A stretch of 64,000 nt of DNA, taken from assembly GCA_017936605.1 (NCBI GenBank), contig JAGBFH010000010.1, positions 119,746 through 183,745 on the forward strand, written 5' to 3'. The position numbers and the translations under genes were made by a program. Source of the stretch: Tidjanibacter sp. Its GTDB lineage: Bacteria > Bacteroidota > Bacteroidia > Bacteroidales > Rikenellaceae. The notes below the pieces were generated by a model, which worked only from the letters and a program-made list of their open reading frames with translations, was not told where the DNA came from and searched no databases. Positions 17,695 through 26,492 of this stretch are shown piece by piece. Every line of letters begins with the position of its first letter. The first letter of the stretch is position 1.

Positions 17695-20064
17695 ATGAAA
17701 AAGTACCTAAAAGGTCTATTTACAGCAGCTGTGGCGACTGTCGCAGTTGTCGGTATGAGCAGTTGCTCCCCCCGCGAGGCGGCCACGGTGAGCAGCTACG
17801 ATGTCATTCCCCAACCCCACGAGGTCACGCTTCTCGACCAGAAGGCACCCTTTGTGCTCGACCGCAGCGTGGAGATTCTCTACGGCCCCGAGGTCAATCT
17901 CCGCGACGCGGAGTTTCTGGCCGACTACATAGAGGAGGCTACCGATATTTCTCTTTCGCGCCCCACCCTCTTCGACCCAACCAAGGTGCCCGCCTGCACC
18001 CCCATCATTGTGCTCGGCATTGAGGAGAACCCCGCCCAGCCCGAGGGCTACACCATCACCATCGACAGCCTCGGTGTGAACATCGTAGGTGGCTCGGCCG
18101 ACGGCCTCTTCTATGGTATCCAGACCCTGCGCAAGTCGCTGCCCGTGGGTAAGTTTAGCTCTGTGGAGCTCCCCGCCGCCAAGATTGTGGACTATCCCCG
18201 CTTCGGCTACCGCGGTATGCACCTCGACATCGCACGCCACTTCCAGGATGTGGAGTTCATCAAGAAGTACATAGACATCCTCGCTCTGCACAACATCAAC
18301 ACCTTCCACTGGCACCTTGTTGACGACCAGGGCTGGAGAGTGGAGATCAAGAAGTATCCTCTGCTTACGACCATCAGCACCACTCGCAAGGAGACCGTCA
18401 TAGGTCGCAATAGCGGCGTGTGGGATGGCAAGCCCTACGGCGAGGGTATGTACTACACACAGGAGGAGTTGCGCGAGGTTGTGGAGTATGCCCGCGAGCG
18501 CCATATCGACATCATCCCCGAGATTGATATGCCCGGCCATATGGTAGCCGTCTTGGCTGCCTACCCCGAGTTGGGCTGTACGGGCGGCCCCTACGATGTG
18601 TGGACCATCTGGGGTGTGTCGGAGGACCTGCTGTGTGCCGGCAACGACCAGACCCTCCAGTTCTGCAAGGATGTCCTCGACGAGATTGTGGCCATCTTCC
18701 CCTATGAGTACATCCACATTGGCGGCGACGAGTGCCCCAAGGTGCGCTGGGAGGAGTGCCCCAAGTGTCAGGCCCGCATCGACGCCCTGCACCTTCACAA
18801 CACCACCGCCAAGTCACCCGAGGAGGCTCTTCAGGGTTGGTTTATGCGCCAGATGAGCGACCACCTGGCCACCTACGGCAAGAAGGTTATCTGCTGGGAT
18901 GAGGTGCTCGATGGCGACAACATCGGCGACAATATGGTCATTATGTCGTGGCGCGGCGACGCCGGTGGCATCAAGGCAGCCCAGAAGGGTGTGCCCGCCA
19001 TTATGGTGCCCAACAACATCCTCTACTTCGACTACTACCAGACCAAGGAGGTAGACCGCGAGCCCTTCGCTATTGGTGGCTACAACCCCATTGAGAATGT
19101 CTATGCCTACGACCCCCTGGCCAAGATTCCTGCCGCAGACCAGCAGTATATCATAGGTGCGCAGGCCAACATCTGGACCGAGTATATCCACACCAGCGAC
19201 CACATTGAGCATATGGCTCTGCCCCGTATGGCTGCCCTCGCCGAGGTGCAGTGGAGCGCCCCCGAGCAGAAGGACTACGACCGCTTCTTGCAGCGCCTGC
19301 AACCTATGCTCGACCGATATAGGTCCCTCGACTACAACTATGCTCCCTATGTGTTGGATGTGGTTGCCGACCTCCGTCCCGCCAAGGGTGAGCGCGCCCT
19401 GAAGGCCACCCTCAACACCCTCGACGGCGCCCCCATACACTACACCCTCGACGGCTCGGACCCCACGCCCAAGTCACCCCTCTACGCCTCCGAGGGGGTC
19501 CTCATCGATAAGACAGCCACTCTGCGTGCCTCGGCCCATCGCTACGGCCGTATGAGCCAGCCTATGGTTGTGGATGTGAGCTTCTCCGAGTCCACACTCT
19601 GCCCCATCACCCTGCTGACAACCCCTGCGCCCAACTACACCTTCGATGGTGCCGCCACACTCGTAGACGGTATGGTGGGCAACAAGAACTACCGCACGGG
19701 CCGCTGGTTGGGCTTCTACGACACCCCCTGTGTGGCAGAGATTGACCTGGGCGACGAGAAGCAGACAAGCCTCCTGAGGTTCAATGTGTGCGTCAATAAG
19801 GATGACGGATGTATGGACGCGCGTGGCGTGAAGGTGTGGCTCTCGAGCGACAAGAAGGAGTGGCGCGAGGTGGTCAACCAGGAGTATGCTCCTATGACCC
19901 TCGAGGACGACCACGGCCTCTACCACCACACCGTGGAGTACGCCCCCACCGAGGCCCGCTATGTCAGGGTGGAGATTGCCTGTGAGCATAGCATCCCCTC
20001 GTGGCACGCCTACTTCCCCGGCGCCCGAGGCTTCCTCTTCGTAGATGAGATTGCAGTGGAGTAA
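17695..20064 (+). CDS. GH20 beta-N-acetylhexosaminidase lipoprotein
   Basis: A 789-residue lipoprotein (lipobox MSSC, Cys24). Order of domains: GH20b N-terminal alpha/beta domain (about 38-155), GH20 barrel (about 156-510) with HWHLVDDQGWR, IIPEIDMPGH and the catalytic pair in IHIGGDEC (Asp345-Glu346), a chitobiase C-terminal type domain (about 560-625, LDGSDPTPKSPLY), and a C-terminal F5/8 type C or CBM32-like domain (about 640-789). The enzyme removes terminal beta-GlcNAc or beta-GalNAc by substrate-assisted catalysis. It is a single-gene unit between tatA and a terminator, and its substrate would feed the amino-sugar enzymes encoded nearby. Confidence 0.95.
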   Translation: MKKYLKGLFTAAVATVAVVGMSSCSPREAATVSSYDVIPQPHEVTLLDQKAPFVLDRSVEILYGPEVNLRDAEFLADYIEEATDISLSRPTLFDPTKVPACTPIIVLGIEENPAQPEGYTITIDSLGVNIVGGSADGLFYGIQTLRKSLPVGKFSSVELPAAKIVDYPRFGYRGMHLDIARHFQDVEFIKKYIDILALHNINTFHWHLVDDQGWRVEIKKYPLLTTISTTRKETVIGRNSGVWDGKPYGEGMYYTQEELREVVEYARERHIDIIPEIDMPGHMVAVLAAYPELGCTGGPYDVWTIWGVSEDLLCAGNDQTLQFCKDVLDEIVAIFPYEYIHIGGDECPKVRWEECPKCQARIDALHLHNTTAKSPEEALQGWFMRQMSDHLATYGKKVICWDEVLDGDNIGDNMVIMSWRGDAGGIKAAQKGVPAIMVPNNILYFDYYQTKEVDREPFAIGGYNPIENVYAYDPLAKIPAADQQYIIGAQANIWTEYIHTSDHIEHMALPRMAALAEVQWSAPEQKDYDRFLQRLQPMLDRYRSLDYNYAPYVLDVVADLRPAKGERALKATLNTLDGAPIHYTLDGSDPTPKSPLYASEGVLIDKTATLRASAHRYGRMSQPMVVDVSFSESTLCPITLLTTPAPNYTFDGAATLVDGMVGNKNYRTGRWLGFYDTPCVAEIDLGDEKQTSLLRFNVCVNKDDGCMDARGVKVWLSSDKKEWREVVNQEYAPMTLEDDHGLYHHTVEYAPTEARYVRVEIACEHSIPSWHAYFPGARGFLFVDEIAVE

Positions 20065-20079
20065 GATGGTAAGCAAACA

Positions 20080-20117
20080 AAAAAACCTCGCAGAGTTTTC
20101 TGCGAGGTTTTTTTTTG
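20080..20117. terminator. Terminator after GH20
   Basis: CCTCGCAG (20086-20093) pairs with CTGCGAGG (20100-20107) around a 6-base loop, followed by nine T on the plus strand and preceded by a run of A, so it can act in both directions. Confidence 0.9.
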
Positions 20118-20119
20118 CA

Positions 20120-20340
20120 GTCTACCGACTCCAATACCCTATGAGTCTTATGGGGCTTATAGGTCTTATAGGTCCCATAAGTCCCATTGTCTACCCTCCC
20201 ATAAGTTAGGGGAGGGTGCCCGAAGGGCGGGAGAGGTCTGTTGTAGGTCTACCGACAACCGTCAACCGACTCCAATACCCTGAACAATTAAGGTAAATTA
20301 TCAATTGTCAATTGTCCATTGTCAATTTTCAATTATCCCC
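20120..20340. repeat. REP-like double hairpin, inverted partner of the 14306 copy, plus ATTGTCAATT repeats
   Basis: The stretch 20192-20255 is the exact reverse complement of 14306-14369. It holds the CCCTCCC/GGGAGGG-type hairpin and the GCCCGAAGGGC hairpin. It is flanked by TTATAGGTC-type tandem units (20140-20185), by a short direct repeat ACCGACTCCAATACCCT on both sides (20126 and 20264), and on the right by ATTGTCAATT-type units (20297-20335). Confidence 0.85.
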
Positions 20341-21761
20341 TATGTTCGCCAGAACAACTTTAGGCGCGTGGAGAGCATTGTGATGAGCACCGTAATGGAG
20401 GTCAGTATCACGCCGTGGAGGAATCCGAGCCAGGGCGAGCCATAGAGCGGACCCAGGAGGGCAATGCCGCCCGTAAGGTTCAGGAGCGGATAGACCACGA
20501 GGTCACACGCCACATAGGCCACCATAGGGTTCTGTCCGCTCTGCCACAGGAAGGCAAGGCCTTTGCGCCAACCGAAGTAGTCCACCGTGACACTCAGGGC
20601 CACAAGTGCCGCCACAGCCAGTCCTGCCGTCGAGAAGAGGTAGCCCAGCGTTGCGGGGTCCTTCTTTATGCCACCCTGCAGGGGCTCGGCCAGTATGCCC
20701 AGAGCCATCAGTACCGCAGCGAGCAGCGTGAGTCTTCTCCAGAGTGTGCCCATAGAGCCGCCCACCCTTTTGGAGGCTACAAACATCACCGCGAGGGTGG
20801 CAAAGGTAACCACTGCCCACAGGCCGATATGGTGGTTCTGCACCGCGGCGAGTGTGGCCACAACAAGCACCACAGCCGCCACAGCCAAAACCGCTGCCCA
20901 ACGGCTATTTTGTCCGTTGTGTTCGGTCGCCGCCTCGCTGCTCCTCATCGACTCGCGGAGCATCTCGCCCGCCTCGATTGCAGGCAGGAGAATCAGCAGA
21001 TAGCGCAGGTAGTCCATCCTCAGGAGCCACCACAAGGGCGAGTAGTGCATAATATCGGCTGCCCAACTGCCCTCCACATCGGCTCCGAGCGCAAGGAGTG
21101 CCAAGAGGGCAAATAGCACCACGCGAATCCACCTTTCTGCCCCCTTCAGGCACTTTGCCGAGGTGGCCAGATAGACCACTCCCGCAAAGAGAGCCACATT
21201 GGAGAGAATCAGGATGATGATATTGCTGAACTCGGGCGAGAACTTCTCAACAAGTGCAAAGTCGGTCGTGAGCAGCATCGCCACCGCCACACCATAGGCC
21301 GCAACCTTTATGGCCACACGCCCCCACACGGGCACCTTCCCAAAGCGCATAAACATCGGGAAGAGCACCGCAAAGGCTCCTATGGCCAGCAGCCAACTAC
21401 GCACATCCTGCGGCGAGGAGAGCACATAGGGGTAGAAGTGCTGGATGAAGATGGCAAAGAAGGCGAGCTGCAAAAAGCGCAAGACCACATCCAAGCCAAT
21501 CTTCCACCACCTCTCACCTCGTTCCACACGCGAGCCTATGGAGAACGGCAGTGCCGCACCCATAGCAAACAGGAAGAAGGGGAAGACCAAGTCGACCCAG
21601 GTGAGGCCCGAGATTTCGGGCTGATAGGCGTGAGTTGGGGGTGGCGTCTGGGCGTGGTACATCCACTCGGGGAGTATGCCCGCCACCACCGTAGCCGAGA
21701 GCACCATCGTGATGATGGCGTACCCTCTCAGTGCGTCAAGTGCGTAGGCTCGCTGTTTCAT
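20340..21761 (-). CDS. DUF5009 / HGSNAT-like membrane acyltransferase (copy 2)
   Basis: A 473-residue protein starting MKQRAYALDALRGYAIITMVLS, with about twelve hydrophobic segments and the conserved TWVDLVFPFFLFAMGAALPF segment. It is a DUF5009 relative of heparan-alpha-glucosaminide N-acetyltransferase, expected to use cytosolic acetyl-CoA to modify a sugar on the far side of the membrane. A longer start at 21782 would overlap the metallophosphoesterase gene by 8 bp; the shorter start fits the family better. It is the last gene of the SusCD operon. It is about 95 residues longer than copy 1 at 10606, with the extra length in the middle. Confidence 0.82.
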   Translation of the reverse strand: MKQRAYALDALRGYAIITMVLSATVVAGILPEWMYHAQTPPPTHAYQPEISGLTWVDLVFPFFLFAMGAALPFSIGSRVERGERWWKIGLDVVLRFLQLAFFAIFIQHFYPYVLSSPQDVRSWLLAIGAFAVLFPMFMRFGKVPVWGRVAIKVAAYGVAVAMLLTTDFALVEKFSPEFSNIIILILSNVALFAGVVYLATSAKCLKGAERWIRVVLFALLALLALGADVEGSWAADIMHYSPLWWLLRMDYLRYLLILLPAIEAGEMLRESMRSSEAATEHNGQNSRWAAVLAVAAVVLVVATLAAVQNHHIGLWAVVTFATLAVMFVASKRVGGSMGTLWRRLTLLAAVLMALGILAEPLQGGIKKDPATLGYLFSTAGLAVAALVALSVTVDYFGWRKGLAFLWQSGQNPMVAYVACDLVVYPLLNLTGGIALLGPLYGSPWLGFLHGVILTSITVLITMLSTRLKLFWRT

Positions 21762-21774
21762 AGTAGTATGCAGT

Positions 21775-23208
21775 TTATTCAACCTCGGCGGTGTAGGTGC
21801 GACCGAAGCGGTCGGTCACCCTCACCTCCAGTTTAGCCTCGGGATTCTTGGGCTCAGCCGCAAAGAGGTGCGAAGTTGCCACGGGCGAAATCCAGGCATA
21901 AACGACCTTCTCCTTGTCGGAGCAGAGCTCGTAGGCAGCCCTGTCGTAGCCTGTGAACTGTGTCATATCGGCCGTCTTTATGCCGTCCTCGTAGAGCTCC
22001 ACGCTCCAGCTGCTATCCCAGTTCCACACATTGGCCACCACCGCAAGGGGCTGGTCGGCCTTGCTGCCGGGCTTGTAGGCGCGCAGTTGGTGCTCCTTAT
22101 CGAAGCCCGAAGACTTGTAGTACCAGCTCACATCGGTTCCGTCGACCTCATAGACACCGTAACCCATAGGGGTACCGTCGAGGCAGATGTCGCCCCTCCA
22201 CCAAGTGCCGCAAACAGCACCCGTATTGTGCTCCATAGGGCCCTCGGCGTGCTCAATATTGAGGTTGAAGTGCATATGACCCGAGATGATGTGGCAGTTT
22301 TTGTACTCTTTCAGTAGGTCGAAGAGCGCACCTGCGTTCATCGTCTGGTCGGCCAGCGCGTAGCCGTTATACTCAAAGGGAACCTGAGTGGGTGTAAGTC
22401 GTGCGGGGATGTGCTGAATGATGAAGACAACCCTATCCTCGGGCACATAGCTCAAGTCCTGCTCCAACCACTCCAGAAGGGCCTCGGTGTAGTAGCCCAT
22501 ATAGAAGTACTCCCTGCCAACATAGAAGTTGTTGTTGAGGAAGATGTAGTGGGCCTTACCCCTATTCATCGAGTAGTAGTTGGGTGCAAAGGTCTTCTCG
22601 AAGGTCTGGTAGGAGGTCTCGAAGCATTTGCCGTTGTAGTTCATATCGTGGTTGCCCAGGATGCGCCAAACGGGAATACCCACGCCATCGCCCACCTCTA
22701 TGTAGTAGGGGTAGAGCCAGGGCGAGTCGCCCACAATGTCGCCGCAATCCACGCTGAAGTAGTCGCCACCGATGCTCTCGGCCAACTGGCCCATATCCTC
22801 GGCGATGGTAGCGTAGCGCTTGATGTCGTCGAGCGAGGTGGCCTGCACATCGGCCGTAGCAAAGAAGGTGTGACGCTCATCGCTATTGGGGTTGGGCGAG
22901 AGGGTAAACTCATACTTTTTGACCTCCTCGCTGATGGGCAAGAAGAACTGGGGAATACTTCCCTTGTTCTCCACCAAAAAGCCCGAGGGGGTGGAGATGT
23001 AGATGTGGCGCGCACGCCCGTCTACCTCCAAGCGGAATTTGCCTCGCCTGTCGGTCTGGGCAAAGTTGTAGCCGTCGGTCACAACCACACCCTCAAGACC
23101 CTTGCCCTCGGTGGTGCGCACCGAGCCGGCCACCTCGCGGGCAAAGCCCAAGGTGAGCGAGCCCACGAGCACCGCCGCAGCAAGCATTATTATTCGTTTG
23201 ATATTCAT
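21775..23208 (-). CDS. Calcineurin-like phosphoesterase, three-domain exported form
   Basis: A 477-residue protein with a signal peptide (cleavage likely after LGFA, about residue 23). An N-terminal beta domain (MetallophosN type, VAGSVRTTEGKGLEGVVVTDG) is followed by a calcineurin-like core with ATADVQ, VDCGDIVGD, LGNHDMNYNG, IIQHIP and SGHMHFN, and a C-terminal Metallophos_C-type domain. The first metal motif is D-x-Q rather than the usual D-x-H. The core hydrolyses phosphomono- or diesters with two metal ions; the target is unknown but should be periplasmic or on the surface. It sits 18 bp after the GHL10-like gene in the SusCD operon. Confidence 0.88.
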   Translation of the reverse strand: MNIKRIIMLAAAVLVGSLTLGFAREVAGSVRTTEGKGLEGVVVTDGYNFAQTDRRGKFRLEVDGRARHIYISTPSGFLVENKGSIPQFFLPISEEVKKYEFTLSPNPNSDERHTFFATADVQATSLDDIKRYATIAEDMGQLAESIGGDYFSVDCGDIVGDSPWLYPYYIEVGDGVGIPVWRILGNHDMNYNGKCFETSYQTFEKTFAPNYYSMNRGKAHYIFLNNNFYVGREYFYMGYYTEALLEWLEQDLSYVPEDRVVFIIQHIPARLTPTQVPFEYNGYALADQTMNAGALFDLLKEYKNCHIISGHMHFNLNIEHAEGPMEHNTGAVCGTWWRGDICLDGTPMGYGVYEVDGTDVSWYYKSSGFDKEHQLRAYKPGSKADQPLAVVANVWNWDSSWSVELYEDGIKTADMTQFTGYDRAAYELCSDKEKVVYAWISPVATSHLFAAEPKNPEAKLEVRVTDRFGRTYTAEVE

Positions 23209-23226
23209 ACTTTTTTTCTCTGACCG

Positions 23227-24663
23227 TTATTTGTTTGCCTCAATATAGGCGTCGATGCCCTTCTTCAGGGCAGCCCAGTAGTCATACATCTTGATGTGAA
23301 TCAAATCGAAGCAGAAGTAGCCGTCGCCGTCGTTGATGGCAGCGTCTACTGTGCTGGTCACAGCCTTCTTCAGGTCGGCCTGCGAAAGGCCGTTGGTTGC
23401 CCAGTTGCCCACATCGGGACCACCCGCATAGGGGCAGTCACCCATCAGCACCTTGCCGGCCGTCTTGCAGAAGCCCTGCACGCTCCACTCGCTACCGCCA
23501 TAGATGCTCGTAGCCGAGGCGTAGGCACCAATCAGGATGAAGTCGAGGTGGTCGGCATAGCCGTAGTTCTTGTAGTCCACCGAGGCCCACGAGTAGTGGC
23601 TGCTTGTGGGGAACGAGGGCGAAGCCCAGTTGACACCCACATCGTAGTAGCTCGAATACCAGCCACCCACATAGACACCAAACTGAATGTCGGGATTGAC
23701 ACTGTGGACCCTCTGCTCGGCCTTCTCCACGAAGTCGTGGATGGTCTTGGCGCGGAACTCGAGCCACTGTTTTTGCAGTGTGGTGGGATAGTAGGAGGTG
23801 GTCTGACCGGGGGCCATAATGTCGTTGGGCCAGTTCTCCACCTGTTTGCCTATGTACTTCTCGAAGGCCTCACGCGAGATGTCCGAGAAGTCGGCTGCCA
23901 AGCAGTCGTAGCGGCAGCGGTCGAGGAAGATGCCGTCCAACTGGTCGTAGGCGGCCAGGTCCTCGATAACGGCGAGCAGGAACTCCACCACCTCGGGGTG
24001 TGCGGGGTTGAGGAACTTCGCCGAGTAGGCGTCGTCATCCGTATCCATCATATTCGTCAGGCCGCCCGCGAGGTTGAGCACAGAGGCCCACTCCTTGCGG
24101 CTGCCATCGCGGAAGAGCATACCATCCTGACCGAGGCCATAGGGGTAGAGTTTGCCACCCACCATAGTATTCATACCCGCGTGTACGCGCAAGCCCTCGG
24201 CGTGACCCGCATCAATGAAGGCCTGTAGGTAGTCCCAAGTCTCGGTGCGGTGGAAGTACTGATAACCCCTGTCGCTCCAGTAGTCGAGCTTGGTAATCAT
24301 AGGCAGCTGGTCGGTCACAAAGAGCACATCGCCCATTGTGGGACGCACATCCACAACAATGTCCGTAAAGCCCGTCTCGGCCACCTTCTTCATATCCGCA
24401 GCAATCTGCGCCTTGTTGTTGGCATAGTCGGGGAAGTTGGCTGCCGCATCAATCCACAGATAACGGGGCTTCAGATTGGCGGGGTCCACAGGGTCGTCCG
24501 TGGGGTCGTCCGAAGGGTCATCTGTGGGGTCGTCGGGCTTGTCCTCGGGGTCACCCCACTCCCACTCGGGCACTGTGGGCTCATCCTCGGTGCAGGAGGT
24601 GGTTGCAAACGCAACCACTCCCACAGCCAGAAGTATCAAAAATAATTTGCGGTAAATCTTCAT
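23227..24663 (-). CDS. GHL10-like lipoprotein (copy 2)
   Basis: A 478-residue lipoprotein (start MKIYRKLFLILL, lipobox TTSC, Cys24). A linker of repeated Asp-Asp-Pro units (about residues 38-60) precedes a GHL10-like TIM barrel: PRYLWIDAAANF, GFTDIVVDVRPTMGDVLF, LDGIFLDRCRYD and, near the end, YFCFDLIHI. It is a paralogue of the lipoprotein at 11840, which lacks the Asp/Pro linker. It probably attacks or binds the glycan imported by the SusCD pair. An extension by two residues (24669) is possible. Confidence 0.82.
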   Translation of the reverse strand: MKIYRKLFLILLAVGVVAFATTSCTEDEPTVPEWEWGDPEDKPDDPTDDPSDDPTDDPVDPANLKPRYLWIDAAANFPDYANNKAQIAADMKKVAETGFTDIVVDVRPTMGDVLFVTDQLPMITKLDYWSDRGYQYFHRTETWDYLQAFIDAGHAEGLRVHAGMNTMVGGKLYPYGLGQDGMLFRDGSRKEWASVLNLAGGLTNMMDTDDDAYSAKFLNPAHPEVVEFLLAVIEDLAAYDQLDGIFLDRCRYDCLAADFSDISREAFEKYIGKQVENWPNDIMAPGQTTSYYPTTLQKQWLEFRAKTIHDFVEKAEQRVHSVNPDIQFGVYVGGWYSSYYDVGVNWASPSFPTSSHYSWASVDYKNYGYADHLDFILIGAYASATSIYGGSEWSVQGFCKTAGKVLMGDCPYAGGPDVGNWATNGLSQADLKKAVTSTVDAAINDGDGYFCFDLIHIKMYDYWAALKKGIDAYIEANK

Positions 24664-24690
24664 AATCAATCCGTTTGAAAGCTATGTGTC

Positions 24691-26454
24691 CTACTCCTGC
24701 TCCTCCTCGGTAGCATCGCGGTCGATACAATCTACCTGATATGCCACCAGCAGACGGTTGTTGTTGTCGATGCAGTAGAGCGACATATAGTAGCCGTCCG
24801 ACGAGGGAACCAAGATTACATCACCCACGGGAGCAACACCACCACCGGTGCCGCCACCCTGCTCATAGAAGGTCTCGGGCTGGAGGTTGAACATCATAGC
24901 AGTGGTGGCCTCAATGGTGCCGCTCATACCTGCCAGAGTGGTCATATCGTAGAGGTAGATGTAGGTATTCACAGCCCAAGCAGGCCAAGCACCCGTTGCC
25001 AAGAGAGCCACATAGCGAGCATTGTTGAAGTGCTTAGCGCTAAGGGAGCGGTTGATGGGCGCATTGGGGAAGTCATCGGGATTGTAGGCACCGAGCAGCT
25101 TCGAGCAGGTGAACGAGGTACCGTCTACAAAGTAGAGTGCATTCTCATCGTAGACGCTCATCAGCAGACCATCCTCAATCCTTGTGCCCAGAGGGGTGAA
25201 GGCCAGAGGCGAGTTATCGACGGTGTTCCAGAAGCCGGGCATCCAAGCAATACCGCTGAAGCCGGTGATGGGCTGCACGACGGGCTCACCAGCAACACCA
25301 CCCGTGATGTGCCAGTAGATGATATTGTTCTGGCCACCACCAACTGCCGTACCCCAGAAGGGAGCAACGATGAGTGCGTCGCCGTTGATGTCGCCCTGAA
25401 CCTTGAACGAGCCGCCCAGAGGATAGCCCGTGGTGTTGGCATAGGAGAGGAACAACTCGGGAGTAGCGTTGATGTCCGAGGTGCGCCAGATGCAGAAGGT
25501 TGCATCGGTGTGGTTGGAGATGAGCAGGTTGCCTGCATCGTCGTTGCATACATAGCCGGCCTCAACACCACCCGAAAGGGTCATAGTACCCTCCTTGCGA
25601 CCGGTGTTCTTGTTCAGCAGCAGAGGAGCCTCGCCATTACCGGGGCAAGCCACCAGGTATTTACCCAGCACAGCCAGCGACTGGTTGTTGGTCTCCACGC
25701 AAGGCATACCGAGGCCCTCCATCTCCACAAACCACAGCTCGGTCTCGCTACCGGGAGCGTAGCCATACTGTACCTTCTTGGGAGTAGAGTTCTTGGTCTT
25801 GATGGTGTAGGCCTGTTTGGTGCCGTCGTGAGCGGTAACTACCACCTCTTTGAGAGAGGTGAGGTCGATACTCTCTTGACCCTCAATGGAGATTGTGGCG
25901 TGGGGCGAGATGGTGTACTCCACCTGGCACTCACCCAGCAGAGGCTCGGTAGCGTCGGTGTAGGAGATATTAATCACCTTGTTGGCCTCATCCACGATGG
26001 TAATCAGCTGAGGGCTGGTCACCTGGAAGTCCAGAATCTGTTTGTAGGGCAGTTTGCGAATCTCGCCGCGGATGACCAAATCGTGGTGCTCGCCACGACC
26101 ATCGGTGTAGTCAAAGTGGTTCTCCTTCGTGAGGTCCAGAACACACAGACCGGGGTCCAGGAAGCAGTTGTAGTCCATAGTGGCCGTTACACGCATCTCG
26201 GTGATGTCGGTAATCTGGTTGTCGCTATCCTCGGGGAAGAACCAAGGCACGGGAATCACGATATCCTCCTCGAGCGAGGTTACTTTTGTGGTGAAGACCG
26301 CCATCTTATTGGAGGCCAGTTCGCCCTTGAGGAAGGTGGCCGACACGCTGTGGATGCCGAGCGAGGTGGTGGTGGGAGGCACCTCAACGGGCTCCTGACA
26401 CGCCACCATTGCCAGAGCTGCAAGGGCTGCTAAAAGTTTTATATTCTTCTTCAT
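24691..26454 (-). CDS. DUF5018-type surface lipoprotein
   Basis: A 587-residue lipoprotein (lipobox MVAC, Cys19). The N-terminal 210 residues form two or three immunoglobulin-like domains, one with the DUF5018 pattern (DFQVTSPQLITIVDEANKVI, VVVTAHDGTKQAYTIKTK). The C-terminal 370 residues are a propeller-like domain related to that of the BACON lipoprotein at 14539. It occupies the place after SusD where SusE/SusF-type glycan-binding lipoproteins normally lie, so a surface glycan-binding role is inferred. It starts 38 bp after susD and is followed 27 bp later by the GHL10-like gene. Confidence 0.8.
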   Translation of the reverse strand: MKKNIKLLAALAALAMVACQEPVEVPPTTTSLGIHSVSATFLKGELASNKMAVFTTKVTSLEEDIVIPVPWFFPEDSDNQITDITEMRVTATMDYNCFLDPGLCVLDLTKENHFDYTDGRGEHHDLVIRGEIRKLPYKQILDFQVTSPQLITIVDEANKVINISYTDATEPLLGECQVEYTISPHATISIEGQESIDLTSLKEVVVTAHDGTKQAYTIKTKNSTPKKVQYGYAPGSETELWFVEMEGLGMPCVETNNQSLAVLGKYLVACPGNGEAPLLLNKNTGRKEGTMTLSGGVEAGYVCNDDAGNLLISNHTDATFCIWRTSDINATPELFLSYANTTGYPLGGSFKVQGDINGDALIVAPFWGTAVGGGQNNIIYWHITGGVAGEPVVQPITGFSGIAWMPGFWNTVDNSPLAFTPLGTRIEDGLLMSVYDENALYFVDGTSFTCSKLLGAYNPDDFPNAPINRSLSAKHFNNARYVALLATGAWPAWAVNTYIYLYDMTTLAGMSGTIEATTAMMFNLQPETFYEQGGGTGGGVAPVGDVILVPSSDGYYMSLYCIDNNNRLLVAYQVDCIDRDATEEEQE

Positions 26455-26492
26455 TGCTTTATCTAATTCTTATGTGATTATTACACAAAGGT

